Assembly (NCBI GenBank): GCA_964540165.1 | Contig: CAZILU010000032.1 | Location: 1-25,709, forward strand | Source: Mariniphaga sp964540165 | GTDB lineage: Bacteria; Bacteroidota; Bacteroidia; Bacteroidales; Prolixibacteraceae | DNA length: 25,709 bases | Direction: 5' to 3' | Shown here: positions 1 to 7,693 of the stretch, piece after piece | Position numbering within the stretch: the first letter of the stretch is position 1 | Layout of the letters: each line of letters begins with the position of its first letter | Translations under genes and position numbers: made by a program | Notes under the pieces: model-generated | What the model was told of the DNA's origin: nothing | What the model saw: the letters and a program-made list of their open reading frames with translations, nothing else | Databases searched by the model: none

Positions 1-1
1 G

Positions 2-1945
2 GCGTTACTGTTGTTGCTAAACTACTGGCAGTACTCGAAGGTTGATCCGATTGAGAGCAGCGCCCTGGAGGTGCTGGTGCAGCGGTTGCGGGAGGATCCC
101 AACAACGACGGACTGAAAAACGAGATTCGCAACTATGACCTGCTGGCCCGGAAGGCCTATTTCAACAGCCGGTGGCAGGTACGCACCGGAGCATTTTTGT
201 TGCTATTCGGCGCGGTGGTGCTGGCTTTTGCCCTTCGGGCTCAGGATGCCCTGCGCGCAAAGATCGATCCGCCCCTGGCGGAGGAGGATGATTTCACCGC
301 CCGCCTGTTAGCCCGGCGCGGAGTGCTGGTGGTGGGGGCTGTTCTGTTCGGACTGGCCATCGCTGCCTCGTTTGCTACCGACGATTACCTGAAGCGGTAC
401 GCGTGGGAAGCGTCGGGGGCAGGGGCTGAGACGAACGATCCGGGTGAGGCGATCGAGGTGATCGATGTCGGTTCGGTACCTGCCGCTGACGGACCGGCGC
501 CGGGCAACAGCTCATCAGCATCGCTCGAGGGTGGTGATGCGACAGGTGCAGGTGAGGGTGGTGATGCGCCATCAGCATCATCAGTGCCACCGTTATCGAC
601 ACCGGAGTCTGCCGGTGCCTCGGGAACAGCCGCCGGGACTGCTGCAGGGAGTGGATCCGTTTCGATGGGCGGGGGAGAGGGATCAACCGCCGCACCATCG
701 TCGTCAACGCCACCGGCAACTGCGGGAGGATCGTCAGCGGCTAAACCCGGTGAGTCTTCGGCAATGCCCGGTGAGGCGAGTGCGGCATTGACTGCCGACC
801 GGGTGCGACAGAACCACAATAGTTTTCGGGGGCCCTTCGGACTGGGTGTCAGCGGTCATAAACAGATACCGGTGAAGTGGAACGGATCATCGGGCGACGG
901 AGTCCTCTGGAAAGTGCCGGTACCCAAACACGGCTATAACTCACCCGTGGTGTGGGGCGATCGGATCTTTCTTTCCGGTGCCGACAAACAGAGCCGGGAG
1001 GTATATTGCTTCCGGGCATCGGACGGAAAGCTGCTCTGGAGCGGCAAGGCCGACGGCATTCCCGGATCGCCCTCTGTGCCGCCTAAGGTGACCGAAGATA
1101 CCGGACTGGCAGCGCCGACGGTGACTACCGACGGGGTGCGCGTTTATGCGCTGTTCGCCACGGGCGATGCGGTGGCCTTCGATATGGAGGGCCGGCGCGT
1201 GTGGGCACGGAACCTGGGTGTCCCCGATAACCACTACGGACACGCCTCCTCGCTGCTGACCTGGAACGACAAGCTGTTTGTGCAGTACGATACCAACGAT
1301 GGAGGAAAACTGCTGGCCTTGAATACAGCCACCGGAGCTACCGTTTGGGAGACTGTCCGTAAATCAAAAATATCATGGTCAAGTCCCATCCTGGTGCCGG
1401 TTAACGGTAAATACCAGGTGGTGTTGACCTCCGATCCGCTGGTCGCCGGTTACGATGCCGCTACCGGAGCAGAGCTCTGGAGCGTGGCGTGCCTGACCGG
1501 AGAGGTGGGGCCGTCGGCGGGCTATAGCGATGGCATCGTCTATGCGGCCAATGAGTATGCTACCCTGGCAGCCATCGATATCAATACCCGGGAGATCCTC
1601 TGGGAAGAGAACATCTACCTCCCCGAAGCTGCCAGCCCGCTCGCTCACCAGGGGCTCCTCTTCATTGCCACCAGTTATGGCGTATTAGCCTGCTACGATG
1701 GCAAATCCGGGGAGCAGTATTGGGAGCACGACATCGGAAAAACTCTCTATTCATCGCCCGTTTATGCCGATGGGAAGCTGTTTATGATGGATAATGAGGG
1801 GGTGATGCGCATCTATGATTATGGCAGGGAGATGAACCTTATTGCTGAAAATCCCCTTGGGGAGATCACCGGAACGACACCGGCTTTCAGCAACGGGAGG
1901 ATCTATATCCGGGGCGAGAATCATCTCTATTGCATCGGTAAATAG
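2..1945 (+). CDS. Membrane-anchored PQQ-type beta-propeller protein (5' end outside window)
   Basis: The reading frame is open to the left edge (codons from base 2), so the N-terminus is missing; the TTG at base 11 is only the first possible start in view. Numbering from that TTG, the protein shows the tail of a hydrophobic segment, a charged helix, two membrane segments (about 59-77 and 104-121), a Gly/Ser/Ala/Pro-rich linker (about 135-260) and a C-terminal domain of eight blade-like repeats (about 275-644). The blades carry the pattern 'SP-V--G-I/L-----G---A-D--TG---W', typical of PQQ_2/BamB-like propellers. This suggests an inner-membrane protein with an extracytoplasmic propeller. PQQ binding itself is not shown, since many members of this fold bind no cofactor. 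It lies 74 nt upstream of the NuoEF-like gene. Function unknown. Family assignment is confident. Confidence 0.8.
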   Translation, partial: ALLLLLNYWQYSKVDPIESSALEVLVQRLREDPNNDGLKNEIRNYDLLARKAYFNSRWQVRTGAFLLLFGAVVLAFALRAQDALRAKIDPPLAEEDDFTARLLARRGVLVVGAVLFGLAIAASFATDDYLKRYAWEASGAGAETNDPGEAIEVIDVGSVPAADGPAPGNSSSASLEGGDATGAGEGGDAPSASSVPPLSTPESAGASGTAAGTAAGSGSVSMGGGEGSTAAPSSSTPPATAGGSSAAKPGESSAMPGEASAALTADRVRQNHNSFRGPFGLGVSGHKQIPVKWNGSSGDGVLWKVPVPKHGYNSPVVWGDRIFLSGADKQSREVYCFRASDGKLLWSGKADGIPGSPSVPPKVTEDTGLAAPTVTTDGVRVYALFATGDAVAFDMEGRRVWARNLGVPDNHYGHASSLLTWNDKLFVQYDTNDGGKLLALNTATGATVWETVRKSKISWSSPILVPVNGKYQVVLTSDPLVAGYDAATGAELWSVACLTGEVGPSAGYSDGIVYAANEYATLAAIDINTREILWEENIYLPEAASPLAHQGLLFIATSYGVLACYDGKSGEQYWEHDIGKTLYSSPVYADGKLFMMDNEGVMRIYDYGREMNLIAENPLGEITGTTPAFSNGRIYIRGENHLYCIGK

Positions 1946-2019
1946 AATCAATCAATGGATGGGTAATAAAAAACGCCAAGGATTAATTCGCAGACACAGG
2001 ATGGAGGAAAAAGAGTGGA

Positions 2020-4362
2020 ATGAGTGAGATTTATCAATATATTGATCAGATTGTCAGGGAGAAAGGATCGGACAAGCGAAGCCTGATACCCCTGTTGCAG
2101 TCGATACAGCAGACCTATAACTACCTGCCTCCGGAGGCGCTCAGGTACCTGTCGGAGCAAACCTCCATTACCCCGGCGGAGATCGCTGGTGTGGCCGGCT
2201 TCTACCAGCAGTTCCGGATGGTTCCCGCGGGGAAGCATTTGGTGAAGGTGTGTGTGGGTACGGCGTGCCATGTGAAGGGAGCCGGGCTGGTTCACGATGC
2301 GTTTCGTCGCCACTTCAAGCTGACGGGCGATGCCGATACTGACACTTCCGGCAGCTATACCCTGGAGAAGGTGAGCTGTCTGGGCTGCTGTACGCTGGCC
2401 CCGGTGGTGCAGATTGACGGGATTACCTACGGTCATGTGGCGCCGGGACAGGTTGACAAGGTGATTGCCGATTTTGAGCACCAGCAGTCGCGCGGCAAGA
2501 AACAGGGATTTCGTAATCCCGACGGCACGGAGATCAAAGGGGAAATCCGCATCGGTTTGGGATCGTGTTGCGTAGCCAGCGGCAGCGGAGAGATCGAGCA
2601 GGAGGTGGAGCGGGTGATCGATACCAACCATCTGAAGGTGAAGTTGAAGCATGTCGGATGCGTTGGCATGTGCCATCAGGTGCCGCTGGTGGAGATCGTG
2701 CCTAATGAGGGTGAGCCGACCCTCTATGCAAAGGTGAAGCCGGAAGATGTGCGAAACATCATTGAAAAACATTTTGAGCCGCCCGGGGTGTTGTCAAAGT
2801 TACGGTTGAAGCTGTTTCAGGCTGCCGAGGCCATTCAGACCGACCGAAACTGGGAGGGTGTGCAACGATACGAGATCAGCATGCGTGAAAAGCCGGTAGC
2901 CTCTTTCTTAGGAAACCAGCTTCCCATCGCAACCGAGTACCGGGGGATTATCAATCCGGTCGATATCGAAGAGTATAAGCGGCGGGGCGGATTTACGGCC
3001 CTGCGGAAGATGTTTGAAACACTCACTCCCGGAGCGGTAATCGACGAGGTGAAGCGAAGTGGTATCCGCGGTCGCGGGGGTGGGGGCTTTCCCACAGGCA
3101 GGAAATGGGAACTGGTGAGTCAGCAGGCCGATCCGGTGAAGTACCTGATATGCAACGGCGACGAAGGCGATCCGGGAGCGTTCATGGACCGGATGTTGCT
3201 GGAGTCGTATCCCTACCGCGTCATCGAAGGGATGATCATCGCCGCCTATGCCACCGGTATCCATGATGGCTATTTCTACATCCGCGCCGAATATCCGCTG
3301 GCGGTACAGCGGATTCGCAAAGCTCTGGCGGTTTGTCGCGATCATGGTCTGCTGGGGCTTAATATTGACGGCTCCGGATTTTCGTTCGATATATCTCTTT
3401 ACGAAGGGGCCGGAGCGTTTGTCTGCGGGGAGGAGACGGCCCTGATTGCCTCCATAGAGGGCAACAGGGGCTACCCGCGCATACGACCGCCCTTTCCGGC
3501 TGTGCAGGGATTGTGGGGCCATCCGACGCTGGTGAACAACACCGAAACGCTGGCGCAGATCCCTTTTATCATTCGGGAGGGAGCTGACCGGTTTGCATCG
3601 ATCGGCTCGTCAGGAAACAGCGGAACCAAGGTGTTTGCCCTGGCGGGGAAGGTAGCCCGCGGCGGGTTGATTGAGGTGCCGATGGGCATCACCATCCGTG
3701 AGGTGGTGGAGGTGATCGGCGGCGGCATCGCCAACGGCCGTAAGTTCAAAGCTGTACAGATCGGCGGTCCCTCGGGGGGCTGTATCCCCGCTGAGCTGGC
3801 CGATACGCCAATCGACTATGAGTCGCTGGCGGAGATGGGCGCGATGATGGGGTCGGGCGGACTGGTGGTGCTGGACGACAGCGACTGTATGGTCGATATC
3901 GCACGGTTCTTTCTGTCGTTTACACAAGATGAGTCTTGTGGTAAGTGCACCTTCTGCCGTGTGGGGACTAAACGGATGTTGGATATTTTGGAGAAGATAA
4001 CCCGGGGCGAGGGAAAGCCGGAGGACCTGGATAACCTGGAGAAGCTGGCAGCATGGACCAAAAAGGGGAGCCTCTGCGGACTGGGTAAGACCGCGCCCAA
4101 CCCGGTGATCAGCACCCTGAAGTACTTCCGCGAGGAGTATGAGGCGCACATCAACGGGGTGTGCCCCACCGGAAAGTGTATGGCGATGATCACCTACGCG
4201 GTGAACGATAACTGCATCGGATGTACCCTCTGTACACAGGAGTGCCCGGTGGATGCTATCCCCTTTGCGCCGCACGAAAAGCACCACATTGATACCAATC
4301 TTTGTATTAAGTGCGATTCGTGCCGGGTGGTTTGTCCGGTTGATGCGATTGATGTGCATTGA
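2020..4362 (+). CDS. Fused NuoE-NuoF type NADH dehydrogenase subunit (HydB/HndC-like)
   Basis: This is a soluble NADH-oxidising flavoprotein built as two usually separate subunits fused together. Residues 1-155 are a NuoE thioredoxin-like [2Fe-2S] domain (C78, C83, C120, C124). Residues 170-252 are a second thioredoxin-like ferredoxin domain (C183, C184, C214, C218). Residues 300-610 are the NuoF FMN/NADH domain, with the glycine-rich loop at 351-360, NGDEGDPG at 379-386 and YEGAGAF at 461-467. An N3-type [4Fe-4S] site follows (C640, C643, C646, C686), then a C-terminal 2x[4Fe-4S] ferredoxin (C732/735/738/742 and C762/765/768/772). In HydB/HndC-type enzymes such a subunit passes electrons from NADH to a hydrogenase or dehydrogenase partner. 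No such partner is in this window; the nearest redox candidate is the flavoprotein at 5992-7593. All expected cluster ligands are present, so the protein looks intact. The 3' end of the gene is partly duplicated just downstream. Confidence 0.92.
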   Translation: MSEIYQYIDQIVREKGSDKRSLIPLLQSIQQTYNYLPPEALRYLSEQTSITPAEIAGVAGFYQQFRMVPAGKHLVKVCVGTACHVKGAGLVHDAFRRHFKLTGDADTDTSGSYTLEKVSCLGCCTLAPVVQIDGITYGHVAPGQVDKVIADFEHQQSRGKKQGFRNPDGTEIKGEIRIGLGSCCVASGSGEIEQEVERVIDTNHLKVKLKHVGCVGMCHQVPLVEIVPNEGEPTLYAKVKPEDVRNIIEKHFEPPGVLSKLRLKLFQAAEAIQTDRNWEGVQRYEISMREKPVASFLGNQLPIATEYRGIINPVDIEEYKRRGGFTALRKMFETLTPGAVIDEVKRSGIRGRGGGGFPTGRKWELVSQQADPVKYLICNGDEGDPGAFMDRMLLESYPYRVIEGMIIAAYATGIHDGYFYIRAEYPLAVQRIRKALAVCRDHGLLGLNIDGSGFSFDISLYEGAGAFVCGEETALIASIEGNRGYPRIRPPFPAVQGLWGHPTLVNNTETLAQIPFIIREGADRFASIGSSGNSGTKVFALAGKVARGGLIEVPMGITIREVVEVIGGGIANGRKFKAVQIGGPSGGCIPAELADTPIDYESLAEMGAMMGSGGLVVLDDSDCMVDIARFFLSFTQDESCGKCTFCRVGTKRMLDILEKITRGEGKPEDLDNLEKLAAWTKKGSLCGLGKTAPNPVISTLKYFREEYEAHINGVCPTGKCMAMITYAVNDNCIGCTLCTQECPVDAIPFAPHEKHHIDTNLCIKCDSCRVVCPVDAIDVH

Positions 4363-4482
4363 TAAACGGATGGTTTTCTCCGGTTTTTCAACCGGCGTGC
4401 GAATCATCCGCCGGGTGGTGAAACGGTATGATGCAATTGATGTGGGTTGATAAACGGATGGTTTTCTCCGGTTTTTCAACCC
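4311..4482 (+). repeat. Decayed tandem duplication of the 3' end of the NuoEF-like gene
   Basis: Bases 4323-4393 and 4411-4481 align without gaps over 71 bp with 10 mismatches, and the last 35 bp are identical. Weaker similarity with a 2-nt gap extends left to about 4311/4397, making the unit 86-88 bp. Copy 1 includes the last C-terminal codons and the stop codon. Copy 2, read in its own frame, still resembles that C-terminus (RVV-----DAIDV) but the cysteine ligands are lost. Each copy ends with a small CGGA...TCCG stem followed by GTTTTT, which might be a weak terminator, now present twice. Confidence 0.85.
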
Positions 4483-4519
4483 GAGTGGAATAGAAGAAAA
4501 TACATTTAATATAGGAGAT

Positions 4520-5614
4520 ATGTTTTTGAAGATGAGAGTTTTGTTGTTGGCAGGCCTGATGGCTCTGCCGGGATTGATTTTCGCCGATAAGGCCGATAGT
4601 CTGACGTATGTTGATGCCGCACAGTTTCCGCTGATCGGCAAGGGTTTTAACGACACCGAAACACGGTATGAGCGGCTGCCTGCCCGGTTGAAGGGCGTTA
4701 CCCGTCCCCCGGTTTGGAGCCTGGGTAAGAACAGCAGCGGACTGGCGATCCGGTTCCGTAGTAACTCCCCGGTGATCGGTGCCCGGTGGACCGTTTTGAA
4801 GGATGTGAAGATGAACCACTTCGCACCTACCGGCATCAAAGGGCTCGACCTGTATGCGCTGAACGACGGTGCGTGGCACTATGTGCGTACCGGCCGGCCG
4901 GCCGATACCACCACACAGGCAGTGATCATCGATCACATGTCGGGTGAGATGCGGGAGTATTTGCTCTATCTGCCGCTATACGACGGACTCGTCAGTCTCG
5001 CCGTTGGTATTGATCCGTCCGCCACCATCGAAGCTCCCGCCGTTGCGTCGCCTGTCACCGGTCGCCCCGTGGTTGTTTACGGTACCAGCATCACCCAGGG
5101 AGGATGTGCCACCCGTCCGGGTATGTCCTACACCAATATCCTATCACGCATGCTCAACCGTGAGGTTATCAATCTGGGATTCAGCGGTAACGGAAAGCTC
5201 GACCTGGAGATCGCCGAAGCGATGGCGGAGATACCCGCGTCCTGCTTTGTCATGGACTGTCTGCCCAACGTAAACGAACAGCTCATCAACGATAACTACG
5301 TCCGGTTTATTGAGATCCTCCGGGCAAAACACCCGGAGACGCCCATCATCATGGTAGAGAATATCATCTACCCCTATATCTCTTTCGATGAGAATAGCCT
5401 TGCTTTTGTGAAAAAGAAAAATGCCATGTTGGCGGCCATCTATAAAGATCTGAAAAAGAAGGGCGATAAAAAGCTCTACTATGTAAAAGCCGATAAGCTG
5501 ATCGGCAGCGATGGCGAAACAACGGTTGACGGCGTCCACCTCACCGATCTGGGCTTTCAGCGAATGGCGCAATCGCTCTACCCGATGGTTAAGAGACGGA
5601 TTAAGAGGGATTAA
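4520..5614 (+). CDS. Secreted SGNH/GDSL-family hydrolase
   Basis: The protein starts with a signal peptide (residues 1 to about 22, ending near IFA-DK), so it should act in the periplasm or at the surface. An N-terminal region (about 30-180) resembles the beta-sandwich domain that precedes the SGNH domain in Bacteroidota members. The catalytic domain (about 182-364) carries the nucleophile in GTSIT (S190), the block II glycine in GFSGNG, a block III asparagine in LPNVN and the DGVH pair (D337, H340). The fold covers esterases and deacetylases acting on sugars or lipids; the substrate cannot be read here. AGGAG lies just before the ATG at 4520, and ATG at 4532 is an alternative start. It sits between two redox genes with gaps of 157 and 377 nt, far longer than neighbouring gaps. 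Both gaps are filled with repeats, so it may be an insertion. The last codons (KRRIKRD) lie in a short purine-rich repeat. Confidence 0.88.
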   Translation: MFLKMRVLLLAGLMALPGLIFADKADSLTYVDAAQFPLIGKGFNDTETRYERLPARLKGVTRPPVWSLGKNSSGLAIRFRSNSPVIGARWTVLKDVKMNHFAPTGIKGLDLYALNDGAWHYVRTGRPADTTTQAVIIDHMSGEMREYLLYLPLYDGLVSLAVGIDPSATIEAPAVASPVTGRPVVVYGTSITQGGCATRPGMSYTNILSRMLNREVINLGFSGNGKLDLEIAEAMAEIPASCFVMDCLPNVNEQLINDNYVRFIEILRAKHPETPIIMVENIIYPYISFDENSLAFVKKKNAMLAAIYKDLKKKGDKKLYYVKADKLIGSDGETTVDGVHLTDLGFQRMAQSLYPMVKRRIKRD

Positions 5615-5625
5615 CAGGGAAGACG

Positions 5626-5709
5626 GTTTGTGGTTCGTTGTTTGTTGTTTGTTGTTTGTGGATTGTGGATTGTGGTTTGTGGTTTGTGGTTCGTGGTTTG
5701 TGGATTGTG
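5626..5709. repeat. Heptanucleotide tandem repeat, 12 units
   Basis: There are exactly twelve consecutive 7-bp units of the type GTTTGTG, with single-base variants GATTGTG, GTTTGTT, GTTCGTT and GTTCGTG. It begins 11 nt after the SGNH hydrolase stop codon and ends 4 nt before a perfect palindrome. It has no convincing coding use. It is the first element in the 377-nt gene-free stretch 5615-5991. Confidence 0.95.
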
Positions 5710-5713
5710 AGAT

Positions 5714-5743
5714 TGTAGAGACCATGCATGCATGGTCTCTACA
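5714..5743. repeat. Perfect 30-bp palindrome (REP-like element)
   Basis: The two halves, TGTAGAGACCATGCA and its exact reverse complement, form a gapless palindrome. The outer arms GTAGAGAC/GTCTCTAC match a type of palindromic repeat I recall as dispersed in Bacteroidota and cyanobacteria; that is recollection, not a search result. There is no T-run on either side, so a simple terminator is less likely than a dispersed REP-like element. Confidence 0.75.
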
Positions 5744-5791
5744 TCAAAATTTGTGGTTCATTGAAAATTTCGATGGTCATATGGTATTAAA

Positions 5792-5851
5792 AACCTCCGG
5801 AGGAGGTTCCATATCTTTAGATAAGCCACCAACCAATACAATCCTCCGGAG
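5792..5851. repeat. Intergenic element bounded by two CTCCGGAG palindromes
   Basis: CTCCGGAG occurs at 5795-5802 and again at 5844-5851, 49 bp apart. The first copy sits within a hairpin AACCTCC-GGA-GGAGGTT (5792-5808). The segment between is AT-rich and non-coding. It may be a small dispersed element; function is unknown. Confidence 0.45.
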
Positions 5852-5885
5852 ATAATAAACAAGGTTGAATATTAAAATAAAAAAA

Positions 5886-6014
5886 ATGAATAAAATACTT
5901 CAAAGAACCACTTTTACCTTTTTACTTTTGCCTTTTACCTTTTTACTTTTGCCTTTTCTTCAAATAGAACAAAGAAGCTTTTTACTACATAATGATCAGA
6001 TTAACGATAAATAA
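5886..6014 (+). CDS. Possible 42-residue hydrophobic ORF overlapping the next gene
   Basis: An ATG at 5886 opens a frame that ends at TAA 6012-6014, overlapping the first 23 nt of the flavoprotein gene in another frame. Because the 21-bp repeat inside it is a multiple of three, it encodes a 7-residue repeat (TFLLLPF twice), giving a signal-peptide-like stretch. There is no recognisable family and no good ribosome-binding site. It may be accidental, a remnant of a secreted protein, or a leader for the downstream gene. Low confidence. Confidence 0.15.
   Translation: MNKILQRTTFTFLLLPFTFLLLPFLQIEQRSFLLHNDQINDK
5911..5958. repeat. 21-bp direct repeat (two full copies plus a partial) carrying -7-like boxes
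   Basis: Bases 5911-5931 and 5932-5952 are identical and a third copy starts at 5953. Each unit contains TACTTTTG (5923-5930 and 5944-5951), a full match to the Bacteroidota -7 consensus TAnnTTTG. The second box lies about 40 nt before the ATG at 5992. No TTTG sits 19 nt upstream of either box, so promoter activity is uncertain. Confidence 0.85.
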
Positions 6015-7593
6015 CCAACCGGTTGAAGTTGAGCCGGGTGTTTCGGTAATGATAGCTGCTCAGCAGCAGGGGATCGACATACCTCACCTCTGCTACCACG
6101 ATGAACTGGAGCATATCACCTCCTGCATGCTTTGCCTGGTAAAGGATGCTGTGAGCGGAAAGCTCTATCCCTCCTGTTCCATCAAGGCGGAGGAGGGGAT
6201 GGCGGTGATCACCGGTGATGAAGAGATCACAGAAGCACGGAAGGTGGCGCTGGAGCTGTTGCTGAGCGAGCATGTGGGCGACTGTGAAGCGCCCTGCCAG
6301 ATTGCCTGTCCTGCACATATGAACATTCCCCTCATGAACCGGCTGATTGCTTCCGGGAAGTTCGATGAATCGCTGAAGGTTGTGTATCGTGATATTGCCC
6401 TTCCCGCGGTTTTGGGGCGTGTTTGCCCTGCCCCCTGCGAAGGAGCGTGCCACCGCAAGAGCGTTGATGAGGCGGTCTCCGTCTGTCTGCTGAAACGCTA
6501 TGTGGGGGATGAGGGCGAAGTGTCGTTCAGCGGTGCTGGAGCTCAGACCGGCTGGAAGGTGGCGGTGGCGGGTGCTGGTCCGGCCGGACTGGCAGCAGCG
6601 CTCTACCTGCAGTTGCGGGGGGTGCAGGTGACCCTTTTCGACAAAGAGGCGCAGGCGGGTGGTGAGCTGCGAACTTCTGTCAGCGAGGAGATCTTGCCCC
6701 GAACGGTATTAGACCGTGAGATTGCCCGGATTTTGGATACCGGCGTGATCTTCCGGGGGGGTGAAGCGGTTGATCGCTCCGTATTTGAAGTTCTGAGAGC
6801 GCAGTACGATGCGGTGGTGGTCGCCACCGGCGCCCTGCAGAGCCATCCGGAGGTTTTCGGACTGGCGGCTACCGATAAGGGGATTACCGCCGGACGGGAG
6901 AACTACCGCACCTCCGATCCGAAAGTCTTTGCCATCGGGAATGTGGTGCGGTCGTCGCGGTTGGCGGTGCGGTCGGTGGGTCAGGGGAAGGAGGTGGCCT
7001 TTTCGGTGTGGCAGTTTCTGAACGGTCAGCCGGTTACAGGCGAGCCGCGTATGTTCAACTCCCGTTTTGGGCGGCTGGTGCAGGATGAGTATGCCGAATA
7101 CCTGAAGGAGTCGGTAGAGGCCAAACGGCTCTGGCCGTCGGGTGACGGCGCTGATGCGGCGGACAATGCAGCTATGGGCAATCCCGGATATACCTCCGCA
7201 GAAGCGATGGCCGAGGCGATGCGGTGCATGCACTGCGACTGCCGGGCGATCGACGATTGCAAGCTGCGGCTCTATTCCGATCAATACCAGGCAGAACAGC
7301 GACGTTATAAAACCAGCGAACGGCGAAGGATCACCAAGCTGGATACTCACCGAACGCTGATCTATGAGCCGGAAAAGTGCATCCGGTGCGGGATCTGCGT
7401 GGGCCTCACGAAGAAGTATGGTGAGAGATTTGGATTTACCTATATTGGCAGGGGATTTGATGTACGGATTGGCGTTCCGTTTGATGAGGCTTTGGAAAAT
7501 GCGCTTACCGAAACGGCTAACATGGTGGCTGCCGGCTGTCCCACCGGCGCTATCGAACTGAAAAAACGAGACGCCGAACCGGACCGGGATTGA
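5992..7593 (+). CDS. 2Fe-2S ferredoxin / GltD-like flavoprotein without the NAD(P)H domain
   Basis: The N-terminal plant-type [2Fe-2S] domain (C34, C45, C48, C62) resembles the start of NuoG and hydrogenase HydA subunits. Next comes a GltD-type cysteine module (C98, C102, C106, C145, C149, C153), then a FAD Rossmann motif GAGPAG (194-199) and the ATG motif (278-280). The second FAD motif FAIGN follows at 313-317. In GltD and its relatives a whole NAD(P)H-binding Rossmann domain of over 100 residues lies between those two motifs; here only about 32 residues remain. The usual Asp of the second motif is Asn (N317). The C-terminal part has C412/C415/C417/C423 and a 4Fe-4S-like set (C463, C466, C469, C516). 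It probably accepts electrons from a partner, such as the NuoEF-like protein upstream, rather than from NAD(P)H directly. No Shine-Dalgarno sequence is seen. The domain calls are firm; the physiological role is not known. Confidence 0.85.
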   Translation: MIRLTINNQPVEVEPGVSVMIAAQQQGIDIPHLCYHDELEHITSCMLCLVKDAVSGKLYPSCSIKAEEGMAVITGDEEITEARKVALELLLSEHVGDCEAPCQIACPAHMNIPLMNRLIASGKFDESLKVVYRDIALPAVLGRVCPAPCEGACHRKSVDEAVSVCLLKRYVGDEGEVSFSGAGAQTGWKVAVAGAGPAGLAAALYLQLRGVQVTLFDKEAQAGGELRTSVSEEILPRTVLDREIARILDTGVIFRGGEAVDRSVFEVLRAQYDAVVVATGALQSHPEVFGLAATDKGITAGRENYRTSDPKVFAIGNVVRSSRLAVRSVGQGKEVAFSVWQFLNGQPVTGEPRMFNSRFGRLVQDEYAEYLKESVEAKRLWPSGDGADAADNAAMGNPGYTSAEAMAEAMRCMHCDCRAIDDCKLRLYSDQYQAEQRRYKTSERRRITKLDTHRTLIYEPEKCIRCGICVGLTKKYGERFGFTYIGRGFDVRIGVPFDEALENALTETANMVAAGCPTGAIELKKRDAEPDRD

Positions 7594-7693
7594 GTACCGA
7601 CCCTTGGGTAAAGGGGAAAGCCTGCCGGTGTCCGGAATGAGAAGTAGTGTCAGAGAAGATGGATCAAGTTGTAAAATAATATAAAAGAGCGAT

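Noticed and set aside
1948..2772. 274-codon minus-strand ORF
   Set aside because: It overlaps the NuoE domain antisense and has a His/Arg/Leu-rich composition typical of a shadow frame.
3610..4839. 409-codon minus-strand ORF
   Set aside because: It is the shadow of the NuoEF-like and SGNH genes; its protein has no family-like motifs and it spans two real genes and the duplication between them.
5626..5958. Possible CRISPR array
   Set aside because: The units are 7 and 21 bp with no spacers between them; these are plain tandem repeats.
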